DNA of 64,000 bases from Indibacter alkaliphilus LW1 (GCF_000295935.2 NZ_ALWO02000033.1:1-64000), one strand, 5' to 3'. Counted from the stretch's first letter, positions 42,176 to 51,608 are shown. Notes: generated from the sequence alone by a model not told the origin. Program-made: numbers and translations.

Positions 42176-42206
42176 CAAAGTTATCTCGAAAGGTAACATT
42201 TTCCAA
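42176..42206 (-). promoter_or_regulatory. Bacteroidota-type promoter of the cassette TA pair
   Basis: On the minus strand: TTG (42206-42204), 20 bases, TAACTTTG (42183-42176). The toxin ATG at 42170 follows within about 6 bases, so the mRNA would be nearly leaderless. The cassette carries its own promoter, a known property of TA cassettes. Confidence 0.75.
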
Positions 42207-42233
42207 AAATGTAGGTTTCTTTTAATGCACTCT

Positions 42234-42357
42234 AACGGGATTCAGCTTGGAGACGGCGGGCATTAGGAGCCGTTCCCTTCCAGCCTACTCCTAACTTTTT
42301 AAAGATACTAAACTTTCTAGTTACTTGGAACCGCCCGCTGTCTTCTAAGGTGATGTT
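42234..42357 (-). repeat. attC-like palindromic repeat C (124 bp)
   Basis: Starts AACGGGATTCAGCTTGGAGA and ends TCTTCTAAGGTGATGTT on the plus strand. It is nearly identical to repeat B except in the loop. The left extension GCACTCTAAC (42227-42236) is complementary to the right extension of repeat B. It lies directly 3' of the minus-strand gene at 42376. Confidence 0.85.
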
Positions 42358-42375
42358 GCACTGTAATTCCTTTTT

Positions 42376-43203
42376 TCATTGAAGGTCTGATTCATATATA
42401 CTATGGTCTTGCAATAAACTTATAAATCTTTGCCTATCATTTTTCCAATGTAAGTCTGTTCGAAGCCTGTTCACTACCACAGCCTTTGTTTTTTCATTTC
42501 TGAAATTTAAAAGCTCAAATATCACCTGATAGTATTCTCTCACTCCTACATTTTTAAACTCTGTATCTTTAAGATACTCGATTAAAGCTGTTTTCAAATC
42601 TTGATGATATTCTGCCTTGTACCAATTTGATAAATAAAATATTGCTGATTTATTGTGTTCATTAAAAGCCAATTCTTCAATTCTTGGATGATACTTTTGG
42701 GGGTAAATTCTATTTTCTAGTACTCTCAAGGTTAAAAGCCTATCAGTGTTCGGTGAATAAAGAATAATACTATCTAGTCTTTGAATTTTTTCGTCTTTTT
42801 CCTTTTCCTGTTGGGTCAGCCTATTCCAATACCTATGATAAAAAGACACAGATAACTTTTCAGAATCCTTTATGTCCATTGTATGTATTGTAAAAGTTTC
42901 ATCCTTGGCTAAAAATGATTTCATAACTTTATCTAGTTGAGGATAATCTCGATCAGCCAGTGCCCAAGAGGCATAGCATTTTACGATAGGATTTTCATGG
43001 GTAGTTAGTTCTACTAAATATTCTAGATCGCTATTATCTCTTAATTTTTCGAATGCTCGATACAATTCACTTTTATTGTAACCGATATACTCGTACTGAA
43101 CTTCACCTATCTGAATGAAACTTTTAATGATTTTGTCACTGTCTTGACTCCACGCCAAATTAAAAAGGAATAGTATAATTATGGTGAGTGATGTATGTTT
43201 CAT
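42376..43203 (-). CDS. Secreted protein of unknown function, HEAT-like
   Basis: A 275-residue protein with a signal peptide (TSLTIIILFLFNLAWS, cleavage near WSQ). The mature part is helical with HEAT-like pieces (LEYLVELTTHENPIVKCYAS, WALADRDYPQLDKVMKSFL). No catalytic motif is seen. Repeat C lies just downstream of its stop, so it fits as a third cassette-like unit. The expected complementary 10-mer on its upstream side was not found, so its cassette status is uncertain. Confidence 0.7.
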   Translation of the reverse strand: MKHTSLTIIILFLFNLAWSQDSDKIIKSFIQIGEVQYEYIGYNKSELYRAFEKLRDNSDLEYLVELTTHENPIVKCYASWALADRDYPQLDKVMKSFLAKDETFTIHTMDIKDSEKLSVSFYHRYWNRLTQQEKEKDEKIQRLDSIILYSPNTDRLLTLRVLENRIYPQKYHPRIEELAFNEHNKSAIFYLSNWYKAEYHQDLKTALIEYLKDTEFKNVGVREYYQVIFELLNFRNEKTKAVVVNRLRTDLHWKNDRQRFISLLQDHSIYESDLQ

Positions 43204-43455
43204 CGGTTCATTTTATAGTTCAACGAGTCTCTCCACGCCACTATGGCTTGAAGGATTCCAATTTGGCGTGATAGACGCCATTAAGTGCCTATTTCCGAAT
43301 TATCTAAAGATAAAACTAACCTTTTATATTTCCATTTTGCCTAATGGGCCTTTAACTTGATCAAATCTTTTTGCGGGGACAATGTATAAGTTTGAAGGAA
43401 TCCCAATAAGCTACTTCCCTACCAGGAAGCCCATAATACTTTTTCTCAAACCTCA
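43204..43455. other. Intergenic stretch right of the attC-like array
   Basis: About 250 bases. There is no fourth attC-like copy. A weak inverted word (GGCGTGATAGACGCC, about 43273-43287) is present. The promoter of the gene at 42376 should lie here but is not certain. Confidence 0.45.
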
Positions 43456-45756
43456 TCACCTCCTCCAAAATCTCAACTTGTCCTGAAACCCTGGTGCTTC
43501 CAATTGAATCAGATAAATCCCTTTTGGCAAGCCTGAAAATTTCTCCTCCAAGTCACTTGACCCCAGATGCAATGAGAAATGTCGCTCTCCACTCATTCCA
43601 AAAACAGTAATCTCAACCTCTTTTGGATCTAAAAAAGAAGGTAACTGAAATTGGACTTCTCCGGACACATAGGGATTGGGAAAAACTTTACTTGAAGTGC
43701 CTTCCTTCCAAGTTTTTCCCTCCAGCCTAAACACCTCTGAAAAACTGTTTTTTCCATCAAAATCCACTTGCTCTAATTGGAAATAAGCATCCTCTTCTAG
43801 CTTCTCAGAATACCTAAATAAGTACTCCTGAATTCCTTCAGAATTCCCTTTGGAAGGGATTTCTGCAATCTTTTCAAACTCAAGCTCCCTGCTCTTTGCC
43901 CTATGAAGGACAAATTTTTCATTACCATTTTCATTGGCGGTAGACCATGCTACCAAAATCCGGTTCCCCTCCCATTCTGCTTCCACGTGCACCCAGTTGA
44001 GGGGAAGAATAGACATTGGCCTAAAGCTACCAACCGTAAAGCTGTTCCCATTAAGCTCTCCAAACTCCAATGACCTTCTGGCCCAAAGTGTATCGGCATC
44101 CACGCCCGGCAAGTGAATCCCCGGAGCAGCCAAACCATTACTCACCACCCTAAGGTCATCCACATCATCCACAATCAGGTTTTCTGCAGATATCCTAAGC
44201 TCTATAGGGTCAGTTGAGGCAGAAAGTCCGGAAAATTCAAAATAACTGTTCAACTGATACAATATAGGACTGCCGTCATTATCATCAAAATCAGGGTCCC
44301 AGTTGGCACCGGGAATCTCCATGAACCGCAGAGACAGGTCTCCTCCCGGAGATGAGCCTACCAACCTCACCCTTCTCACACCACCCTGGTAAGCATCTTC
44401 AAAGGGAAAAGTCGCATTTTTATCATGTAAGGAAGTTGGCAAATTGTGGTACACCAAGGTATTCAGATTGAGCCATTTTCCACCATCCCAATCATACACC
44501 CCTCCACCATCAGTATTGAGGTGCAGGTCATGACCATCAAAATCCACCTGTCCATTGCGCTGAAAGAAATTTGTCCTGATCCGCATATCAGAATCCAATA
44601 CCAACCTCCCCCCACTTTTGTCAATTTCCACTTGAGAGTAATCAAAAACCTGTCCGATCACCTGTTGGGTTTGATTTCCTTCAAACTTCAAAAAAGTCGG
44701 TGCTTCTTCCAGATTCCCTCCGGAAAGCCTCGCCAAATCACCGGTCAAAAAAAGGGAGTCAGTTAATAGTTTTTGGGCATTGTTTTCGAAAATCAGGTTA
44801 TGGTATCGCTTTGGTTGTCGGGTTCCTGCCATCGTTGTCCTCAACAAGTTTTGATTTCCCGAATTAGACCTGTAGTAAACATTACCCTCCATTTGAAAAT
44901 TCATAGACTCTGCTACCGGATTGTTTCCCAGAAGTACTGCATTCCCTCCTTCCTCCACCTGAAACAGTGAAGCGGGTATGGCATTTGTCCTTTGCAGTAT
45001 GCTTAGTGTGGCTCCGGTTCCGGTGCATTCTGAGATAAATGTGGCTCCTGACTCCACTACCAATTCCCCGAAAGCACCTCCTCCATTGAAATCTACCTGA
45101 TCATTAAAAGAAAAAGTACAGCAAATGGTAGTTCCTGCCGTATTTCTCCTTTGTACAAGTGTCCCTGACCGTACCACAAAACGGGTGGACTTGAAAGGAC
45201 TGTTTACCACTAGGGTTTGTCCAGGATTGGGATCAAAAATAACGGTAAACTTACTTCTGGTATTCTGAGCACTCCAAGAGGCCCTGTCCACAACTGTCCT
45301 GCTATTTCCGCGAAACACTATAGCCCCTGTAATTGGATAGATCCAATCAATTAAAGTGATAGCTGTGGATGATCCTACCAATGAATAGTCTGTCCCAGAC
45401 CGCTCCATCAAGTGAAGAGACCCATATACATTCAGACTGAAAGTCTGCAAATTCAGCTTACGGCCTGTACTTCCTTCTGCGTTGAAATACACACTTCTGA
45501 CTGCTTCATTACCCGTAAGCCTGACCTCATGTCCAAAATCAATAAAAACATGGTTGCCCATATTTGGTTTTATTGAAGCCGGTATCCAAGCCACCCCATC
45601 CCATGTTTCCCAAATAGCTGGATTATTGAAATCTCCACTTCCAGTTGTCCGGTAATCTCCTATTTGAAGGGTGATTTGAGGAAAAGCAGGATTATTTAGA
45701 CTCAGCCCATAAAAAAATGCAATAATCCAGTAAATTCGTGCCGGATGATTGGGCAT
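43456..45756 (-). CDS. Large secreted protein with C-terminal T9SS-type sorting domain
   Basis: Starts at 45756 (MPNHPARIYWIIAFFYGLSL), 766 residues, with a signal peptide (cleavage likely after FPQ). The first part, GSGDFNNPAIWETWDGVAW, is typical of Bacteroidota surface proteins with beta-helix or G8-like segments (NVYGSLHL, GNNPVAESMNF). The last ~80 residues look like a type A sorting domain: KVFPNPYVSGEVQFQL, EITVFGMSGERHFSL and GLPKGIYLIQLEAPGFQDKL. It should be exported by the type IX system and fixed at the surface. Binding function is unknown. Confidence 0.85.
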   Translation of the reverse strand: MPNHPARIYWIIAFFYGLSLNNPAFPQITLQIGDYRTTGSGDFNNPAIWETWDGVAWIPASIKPNMGNHVFIDFGHEVRLTGNEAVRSVYFNAEGSTGRKLNLQTFSLNVYGSLHLMERSGTDYSLVGSSTAITLIDWIYPITGAIVFRGNSRTVVDRASWSAQNTRSKFTVIFDPNPGQTLVVNSPFKSTRFVVRSGTLVQRRNTAGTTICCTFSFNDQVDFNGGGAFGELVVESGATFISECTGTGATLSILQRTNAIPASLFQVEEGGNAVLLGNNPVAESMNFQMEGNVYYRSNSGNQNLLRTTMAGTRQPKRYHNLIFENNAQKLLTDSLFLTGDLARLSGGNLEEAPTFLKFEGNQTQQVIGQVFDYSQVEIDKSGGRLVLDSDMRIRTNFFQRNGQVDFDGHDLHLNTDGGGVYDWDGGKWLNLNTLVYHNLPTSLHDKNATFPFEDAYQGGVRRVRLVGSSPGGDLSLRFMEIPGANWDPDFDDNDGSPILYQLNSYFEFSGLSASTDPIELRISAENLIVDDVDDLRVVSNGLAAPGIHLPGVDADTLWARRSLEFGELNGNSFTVGSFRPMSILPLNWVHVEAEWEGNRILVAWSTANENGNEKFVLHRAKSRELEFEKIAEIPSKGNSEGIQEYLFRYSEKLEEDAYFQLEQVDFDGKNSFSEVFRLEGKTWKEGTSSKVFPNPYVSGEVQFQLPSFLDPKEVEITVFGMSGERHFSLHLGSSDLEEKFSGLPKGIYLIQLEAPGFQDKLRFWRR

Positions 45757-45824
45757 TAATATACCATATACTGTCCAAAAAGTCATAGTCAGAAAAAGTT
45801 AAAGACCTGAATAAAATTAGATCG

Positions 45825-47015
45825 ATGCTCTCCTATTTGAAAAAGACACTGTTAATTTATCCGTTTATTTATTCGGTTATTTTCTTTGCATCAGCCCAAC
45901 AATATGAAATCAGTCTTCTGACTTGTGACCCCGGAGATGAGCTTTACTCTGCCTTTGGTCACAGTGCCATCAGAGTACAGGACAGGCTTACGGATCAAGA
46001 CCTGGTTTTCAACTACGGGACTTTTGATTTCAATACTCCATATTTCTATGTAAAATTCACCCAGAGGACTTTAGATTACATGCTCAGTGTATCCACTTTT
46101 GAAAGATTTCAGGTAGAATACAATTACTTCCAAAGGAACATGAGGGAGCAGGTACTGGACCTAAGCCAGGAGCAGGCTTCCCGACTGGTAGCATTTCTCC
46201 AGGAAAATTACAGACCTGAAAACCGGTTTTATCGCTATGACTTCTTCTATGACAATTGTGCGACAAGAATCAGAGATGCCATGGAGGAGGTTTTGGGAAA
46301 CCAGTTGGATTGGAATGAAGAACTCAATCCAGAGAAAAAAACATTTAGAACCCTGATCGATGAATATGTGTATCCTTTACCATGGGCTGATTTCGGGATT
46401 GATCTAGCATTGGGATCTGTAATTGATGTCAATGCCAGCGAAAGAGAAAAACAATTCCTCCCGGATTATATGGAGGCTGCATTTGCCAGAGCAGTAATCG
46501 TTGGCGACGGACCTAGCAGAACTTTGGTAAAAGAAGAAAGAGTAATTCTGGATTTTCCTCCCAGACCATCTGAAATGGACTTTTTCAATCCATACGTCCT
46601 TTGGTGGGTTTTTGCCATACTTGTCATGATTCTTACCGGAATTGAATACAGAAAGAAGCAAATTTACAAAGCTTTTGACATTGGTTTCTTTTCCATTCTA
46701 GGCCTTTTGGGAATCTTGATAGTTGTACTTTGGTTTTTTACTTTCCATTCCCAGACAAAAAACAATTGGAATATACTCTGGGCATTTCCGGGACATCTGG
46801 TTTTAGGACTGGCATTACTTAAAAACCAATGGAAGCCATGGCTGAAGAAGTACCTGCTTTTTGCTCTGGTTCTTGCCAACCTTAACCTTATTTTTTGGGT
46901 TTTTGGCATTCAGTCTTTCCACCCCAGCATCATTCCTTTATTACTTGTTATTCTTCTCAGAACAAATTTTATGTATTACAATCTGGAAAAATTCTCCAAT
47001 ACTGTAGTGAAGTGA
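45825..47015 (+). CDS. DUF4105 / Lnb-like N-terminal periplasmic domain membrane protein
   Basis: A 396-residue protein with a signal peptide (about 1-24). The DUF4105 (Lnb-type) domain includes SLLTCDPGDELYSAFGHSAI (~29-48), FNYGTFDF and RYDFFYDNCATRIRDAMEEV (~136-155) with the conserved Cys, His and Asn-Cys. Four hydrophobic helices fill the C-terminal ~140 residues. The related Lnb of Gram-positives is a lipoprotein acyl-transferase; whether DUF4105 shares that activity is not known to me. It is divergent from the T9SS-type protein. Confidence 0.85.
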   Translation: MLSYLKKTLLIYPFIYSVIFFASAQQYEISLLTCDPGDELYSAFGHSAIRVQDRLTDQDLVFNYGTFDFNTPYFYVKFTQRTLDYMLSVSTFERFQVEYNYFQRNMREQVLDLSQEQASRLVAFLQENYRPENRFYRYDFFYDNCATRIRDAMEEVLGNQLDWNEELNPEKKTFRTLIDEYVYPLPWADFGIDLALGSVIDVNASEREKQFLPDYMEAAFARAVIVGDGPSRTLVKEERVILDFPPRPSEMDFFNPYVLWWVFAILVMILTGIEYRKKQIYKAFDIGFFSILGLLGILIVVLWFFTFHSQTKNNWNILWAFPGHLVLGLALLKNQWKPWLKKYLLFALVLANLNLIFWVFGIQSFHPSIIPLLLVILLRTNFMYYNLEKFSNTVVK

Positions 47016-47077
47016 TTTTGACCTTTCAAAACTATTTGGGGGACCTGTTATGTTATACCTAATCAGGAGAAAAAAAT

Positions 47078-49114
47078 ATGGACTTCAAACTTCAATCAGA
47101 ATATCAACCAACAGGCGATCAGCCTGAGGCAATCAAGCAACTTGTAGCCGGAGTGAAAAATGGAGACAAAGGGCAGGTACTACTTGGAGTTACAGGTTCA
47201 GGGAAAACATTTACTGTGGCCAATTTAATTCAAGAAGTACAAAAACCAACATTGGTCCTCAGTCACAACAAAACCCTTGCAGCTCAACTCTATGGAGAGT
47301 TCAAGCAGTTTTTCCCTGACAATGCCGTAGAATATTTTATTTCTTACTATGACTATTACCAACCGGAGGCATTTATCCCTACCAGTGGCACTTATATTGA
47401 AAAGGACCTTTCCATCAATGAGGAGATCGAAAAGCTTCGCCTGAGTGCCACATCCGCTTTACTTTCAGGAAGAAGGGACGTGATTGTGGTTGCATCTGTA
47501 TCTTGTATTTATGGTATTGGAAATCCTGAAGAGTTTGGCAAAAATGTGATCAGGATTCAGGAAGGCGACCGGATTCCCCGCAACCAATTGCTGTTCAAAC
47601 TGGTGGATATTCTTTACAGCCGTACCAATAATGAATTGACACACGGCACCTTTCGAGTCAAAGGGGACACCGTGGATATTTTTGTGGCTTATGCTGATTT
47701 CGGATACAGGATATTTTTCTGGGGGGATGAGGTAGAGGCCATTCAAAGAATCGATCCTGCGACAGGAAAGAAACTATCAGACGAAAAACTTATTTCCATC
47801 TTTCCGGCCAATCTTTTTGTAACCGGAAGAGATGTAATTGATACTGCTATTCACGAAATCCAGGATGACTTGATGGCCCAGGTTTCATTTTTTGAAAGAG
47901 ACATGAAGCTGATTGAAGCGAAAAGGCTGAGAGAGAGAACAGAGTTTGATCTGGAAATGATCCGTGAACTGGGTTATTGTTCAGGAGTAGAGAATTATTC
48001 CAGATATTTTGACAGAAGAAATCCGGGAACCCGGCCATTCTGTCTTTTGGATTATTTTCCGGATGATTACCTGATGGTAATTGATGAAAGCCATGTGACC
48101 ATTCCTCAGATCAGAGGTATGTGGGGAGGGGATCGTTCCAGAAAAGTGAACTTGGTGGATTATGGTTTCCGGCTTCCATCAGCTTTGGACAACAGGCCTT
48201 TGAATTTTGATGAATTTGAAAGCCTCATCAATCAGATAGTTTACGTCAGCGCCACGCCAGCCGATTATGAACTTGCACAGACTGAGGGTGTCGTCGTAGA
48301 GCAAATCATCAGGCCTACAGGACTTCTGGATCCGGTCATTGACGTCAGGCCAAGTGCCAATCAAATCGATGATCTTTTAGAAGAAATAGATGAGAGAGTC
48401 AAGTCAGAAGCTAGGGTTTTGGTCACTACACTTACCAAAAGGATGGCAGAAGAACTTCAAAAGTATCTTGAAAGGGCTGGTGTAAAAAGCAGATACATAC
48501 ACTCAGAGGTGAAGCCATTGGACAGGGTTGAAATTTTGAGAGAATTGAGGCTGGGAATTTTTGATGTACTGGTGGGGGTCAATTTGCTGAGGGAAGGGCT
48601 GGATCTTCCTGAGGTTTCCCTGGTAGCAATCCTGGACGCAGATAAGGAGGGCTTCCTTAGAAATGAGCGCTCTTTGGTACAAACTATCGGAAGAGCGGCA
48701 AGAAACGAGAATGGAAAAGTAATTATGTATGCAGATAAAATTACCCATTCCATGCAATTGGCTATAGATGAAACCAAAAGAAGAAGGAGTCTTCAGATTG
48801 CCTACAATGAAGAGCATGGTATCACTCCAAAGACCATTTTGAAATCCAAGGATAAAATTCTAGGACAAACAAAGGTGGCTGACAGTAAGAAAAACGCTAA
48901 AGTCTACGAAGATACCACAAGCGCAGAGGCTCTGGTAGCCGCAGATCCATTGGTTCAATATCTCAGCAAAGACAAGCTCGAAAAACTCATCGCCCAAACT
49001 CAAAAGCAAATGGAAAAGGCTGCCAAAGAGCTGAATTTCATGGAAGCTGCCAGGCTCAGGGATGAGTGGCAAGGGCTCAAAAACAGACTTTCTGAGCTTG
49101 AAAGAGGCGTCTAA
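47078..49114 (+). CDS. uvrB: UvrABC system protein B
   Basis: The damage-verification helicase of nucleotide excision repair. The 678 residues hold Walker A GVTGSGKT (38-45) and the beta-hairpin region with [20 protein letters not shown] (~92-111). Helicase motifs include DESHVTIPQ (~338), [11 protein letters not shown] and [20 protein letters not shown]. The C-terminal UVR motif binds UvrC ([15 protein letters not shown]). An AGGAG sequence 6-8 bases before the ATG is a rare clear Shine-Dalgarno. It appears monocistronic. Confidence 0.98.
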   Translation: MDFKLQSEYQPTGDQPEAIKQLVAGVKNGDKGQVLLGVTGSGKTFTVANLIQEVQKPTLVLSHNKTLAAQLYGEFKQFFPDNAVEYFISYYDYYQPEAFIPTSGTYIEKDLSINEEIEKLRLSATSALLSGRRDVIVVASVSCIYGIGNPEEFGKNVIRIQEGDRIPRNQLLFKLVDILYSRTNNELTHGTFRVKGDTVDIFVAYADFGYRIFFWGDEVEAIQRIDPATGKKLSDEKLISIFPANLFVTGRDVIDTAIHEIQDDLMAQVSFFERDMKLIEAKRLRERTEFDLEMIRELGYCSGVENYSRYFDRRNPGTRPFCLLDYFPDDYLMVIDESHVTIPQIRGMWGGDRSRKVNLVDYGFRLPSALDNRPLNFDEFESLINQIVYVSATPADYELAQTEGVVVEQIIRPTGLLDPVIDVRPSANQIDDLLEEIDERVKSEARVLVTTLTKRMAEELQKYLERAGVKSRYIHSEVKPLDRVEILRELRLGIFDVLVGVNLLREGLDLPEVSLVAILDADKEGFLRNERSLVQTIGRAARNENGKVIMYADKITHSMQLAIDETKRRRSLQIAYNEEHGITPKTILKSKDKILGQTKVADSKKNAKVYEDTTSAEALVAADPLVQYLSKDKLEKLIAQTQKQMEKAAKELNFMEAARLRDEWQGLKNRLSELERGV

Positions 49115-49163
49115 GGTCTGAATCGCCTCATCTATTACTTAGAATCAACAGTACTGGCTGCGC

Positions 49164-49196
49164 TTGTAATTGATTCATATTTGGTGTAAATTTACA
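49164..49196 (+). promoter_or_regulatory. Promoter/operator of the parDE pair
   Basis: TTG at 49164-49166, a 20-base spacer, then TAAATTTA at 49187-49194 as the -7 box. The box is nested in a perfect 12-bp palindrome TGTAAATTTACA (49185-49196), so a ParD-like repressor bound here would block the promoter. Autoregulation is the rule for such pairs; the exact operator is inferred. Confidence 0.6.
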
Positions 49197-49209
49197 TCAA
49201 AAACAAATT

Positions 49210-49449
49210 ATGCCAAGACAAAGTATTTCTTTCTCAAAACCAAATGACGAGTGGCTGAAATCTCAAATCGAAAGTCAGGAATATTCAAGTAAAAGTGAGC
49301 TTGTAAACGATCTGATCAGACAGGCAAGGAAACAGCAAGCTCAGATTGATTGGTTAAGAGCAAAATTAGAACATTCTCAAAGAAGCGGGTTCACAAGTGA
49401 TACAAAAGAGGAGATTTTAAAACAGTCAAAGACTCTGCTTAATGGCTGA
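49210..49449 (+). CDS. ParD-type antitoxin
   Basis: A 79-residue antitoxin. The N-terminal MPRQSISFSKPNDEWLKSQI is the ribbon-helix-helix strand, EYSSKSELVNDLIRQARKQQ the helices, and the C-terminal LRAKLEHSQRSGFTSDTKEE the toxin-binding tail. It represses its own operon and neutralises the adjacent toxin. It overlaps the toxin gene by 8 bp, so translation is coupled. Confidence 0.92.
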   Translation: MPRQSISFSKPNDEWLKSQIESQEYSSKSELVNDLIRQARKQQAQIDWLRAKLEHSQRSGFTSDTKEEILKQSKTLLNG

Positions 49450-49729
49450 ATATAAATTAAGCAATGCAGCCAAAGAGGACTTAATTCGTATTCATCATTA
49501 TGGGGTCAGAAATTTTGGTGCAGCCCAAGCTGATAAGTACTTTGATTCTTTTTTTAAATGCTTTGAAATTATTGCCGAGAGACCATTTGCTTTTGAATCT
49601 GTCGATTACATAAAAACAGGATATAGAAGATGTCCTTGTGGTTCTGACTCAATATTTTATAGAATCAATGAAAATAGGGTTGAGATAATGGCAATTGTTG
49701 GAATGCAAGATTTAAATAATATGCTATAA
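49442..49729 (+). CDS. ParE-type toxin (RelE/ParE superfamily)
   Basis: A 95-residue ParE. KLSNAAKEDLIRIHHYGVRN (4-23) and GYRRCPCGSDSIFYRINENR with EIMAIVGMQDLNNML make up the typical fold and Arg/Tyr surface. ParE toxins poison DNA gyrase; that target is inferred. It is the second gene of the pair and overlaps the antitoxin by 8 bp. Confidence 0.92.
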   Translation: MAEYKLSNAAKEDLIRIHHYGVRNFGAAQADKYFDSFFKCFEIIAERPFAFESVDYIKTGYRRCPCGSDSIFYRINENRVEIMAIVGMQDLNNML

Positions 49730-49999
49730 CACATTGGAATTTGAATTGTTTTGAAATAACAAAGTACTCTTCGAATTCCAGTAAATGGCTCTATTGAATT
49801 TTGTAATACACAACTCACAACATATATAGCCCTGGTCTTACAGGTATGTACATAGCTGTTGGGGAGGTTCTTAAAGCTTAGGATTGCGACTCTTTATTTC
49901 GTATTTACTGATACGCCCAATCAGGGACTTATTATCCTTTCGTTTTGACAACCTATTGAAAATTTTAAGCTTTTATTAATCAGATCAATTCATCACCTT
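49730..49999. other. Intergenic stretch between parE and the AlbA_2 gene
   Basis: About 270 bases, with no gene or clear hairpin. TATTTCG and TATTACA words are present but no properly spaced promoter is certain. Confidence 0.4.
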
Positions 50000-50638
50000 A
50001 TGACCTTACAAGACGTTCAGCAAATAGCAAAACAAGGAGAAGGACTCAAGGTGGAGTTCAAGAAAAAAGCAGCATTTCCGGAGAAGATTGTAAAGGAAGT
50101 CATAGCCTTGGCCAATACAGATGGAGGACATTTGCTGATCGGAGTCGACGATGATGGTACAGTAAGCGGGCAGAGGTTTATCGAGGAGGATGTCTTTGTG
50201 ATGGAAAAAGCCATAAATGAGCTCATCAGACCAAAACTCTCTTATAGCCTGGAGATCATAAAACTCAACCCCAAAAAAGGAGTGGCCATTTTTACTTTTG
50301 AAAGATCTCCCGGAAGACCTCATTTTATGATGGATGAAAAAAAGAAAAAAGCCTTCGTAAGGGCTGCTGACAGAAGCATACAAGCCAGCAGGGAAATGTG
50401 GGAGATTCTCAGAAGGGGCAAAAACCCTAAGGACATGGTATTCACTTATGGGGAGAAAGAAACTTTATTGATGAAAGCACTGGGAGAAAATGGGAGAATT
50501 ACTGTAAAAGAATATCAAAAACTGGCCAAGCTACCTCGATTTGTTGCCTCCAAAACTTTAATTAGGCTGGTATTGGCCAATGTGATTACAATTATTCCTC
50601 AGGAAAATGAAGACCTTTTTGTTTTAAAGGAATCATAA
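50000..50638 (+). CDS. AlbA_2 (Schlafen AAA_4-like) putative DNA-binding protein
   Basis: A 212-residue protein. Residues ~13-60 match AlbA_2: LKVEFKKKAAFPEKIVKEVI, then ALANTDGGHLLIGVDDDGTV. ANTDGGxLLIGVDDxG is the diagnostic motif. The C-terminal ~60 residues look like a winged helix (LMKALGENGRITVKEYQKLA). AlbA_2 proteins are putative nucleic-acid-binding regulators. It converges with and overlaps the PLP-enzyme gene by 6 bp. Confidence 0.85.
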   Translation: MTLQDVQQIAKQGEGLKVEFKKKAAFPEKIVKEVIALANTDGGHLLIGVDDDGTVSGQRFIEEDVFVMEKAINELIRPKLSYSLEIIKLNPKKGVAIFTFERSPGRPHFMMDEKKKKAFVRAADRSIQASREMWEILRRGKNPKDMVFTYGEKETLLMKALGENGRITVKEYQKLAKLPRFVASKTLIRLVLANVITIIPQENEDLFVLKES

Positions 50639-51547
50639 GGGAAGATTTTCTTTGAATCTGGAATTGAACCCGGCAATCCCTTGAAGTCCTCCAGTATGCA
50701 TGCATAAAATTTTAGACCCCGCAGGAAAATAATCCTTTTCAATAAGATCAAAAATGCCAAACATCATTTTACCTGTATACACCGGGTCCAGAGGAATTTG
50801 ATAAGTCTCATAAAACCCCTTCATAAATTTGATTAAGTCAGGCTTGAATTTTCCATACCCGCCGAAATGGTACTTGTCTAAAATTTCGAATTTCCCTTCA
50901 CATTCGATCTGTTCTTTTTTCAAAAGCCTGCTCATTTCATCGTAAATAAAATCCCCCTTCAAAGATGAAAAACCGAGTAAACTTTGATTTTCCCCTAAAC
51001 TTTTGACGAGGCCTGCAAAGGTTCCCCCCGTACCGATACTGCATGTGACATGTGAAAATATCCTGTCCTGCTCAGTAAGCATTTCCGCAGTACCTGCAAT
51101 GGCCAGTGAGTTTGTCCCACCTTCAGGTATCAGATAAAATTCCCCATAAGTTTCCTCAAGAAATTTCAAATATGAATTTTCATGTTTGTTCCGATATGTT
51201 TGTCGGTCAAGGTAAATGAGTTGCATTCCCCTAGCTGCAGCAAAGGATAGCGTAGGGTTGAGAGGAGAATGCTGCTCCCCCCTGATCAATCCGATTGATT
51301 TGAATCCAAGCTTTTCTGCTGCTGCAGCTACTGCATAGATATGATTCGAAAAAGCCCCTCCAAATGTCAAAAGGGTACCCATACCTTCTTTTTTGGCCAT
51401 ATCTAGATTGTATTTCAGCTTAAAAAATTTATTCCCTGAAACCAAATCATGGATCTTATCAAAGCGTTTGATAAATACCTGGATTTCTTTTTCAAAAAAA
51501 ACAGGGTCTTGGATCTCTTGGAAGTCTATATTTTGAGGTATCAGCAT
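50633..51547 (-). CDS. ACC deaminase / D-cysteine desulfhydrase-family PLP enzyme
   Basis: The start is at 51547 (MLIPQNIDFQEIQDPVFFEK), about 304 residues; a longer frame overlaps rluD's upstream region. PLP signs: Lys in DLVSGNKFFKLKYNL (~35-49), FGGAFSNHIYAVAAAAEKLG (~62-81), SIGTGGTFAGLVKSL and the end LCMHTGGLQGIAGF. The family covers ACC deaminase and D-cysteine desulfhydrase; the active-site details do not let me choose. It is divergent from rluD. Confidence 0.85.
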   Translation of the reverse strand: MLIPQNIDFQEIQDPVFFEKEIQVFIKRFDKIHDLVSGNKFFKLKYNLDMAKKEGMGTLLTFGGAFSNHIYAVAAAAEKLGFKSIGLIRGEQHSPLNPTLSFAAARGMQLIYLDRQTYRNKHENSYLKFLEETYGEFYLIPEGGTNSLAIAGTAEMLTEQDRIFSHVTCSIGTGGTFAGLVKSLGENQSLLGFSSLKGDFIYDEMSRLLKKEQIECEGKFEILDKYHFGGYGKFKPDLIKFMKGFYETYQIPLDPVYTGKMMFGIFDLIEKDYFPAGSKILCMHTGGLQGIAGFNSRFKENLPL

Positions 51548-51596
51548 GAATTGTGGGAAAAGAACTGCAAATAACCAAATCTTCGCCAAATGCCCT

Positions 51597-51604
51597 TATT
51601 TTTG
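51597..51604 (+). promoter_or_regulatory. -7 box upstream of rluD
   Basis: TATTTTTG matches TAnnTTTG and ends 4 bases before the ATG at 51609. It supports that start and suggests a nearly leaderless mRNA. A -33 TTG at the right spacing was not found, so confidence is limited. Confidence 0.45.
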
Positions 51605-51608
51605 CAAA

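Noticed and set aside
40337-42357. The three repeats as plain Rho-independent terminators
   Set aside because: They are 86-125 bp long, share conserved ends and lack T-runs; their link to cassette-like boundaries fits attC better. A secondary terminator role is possible.
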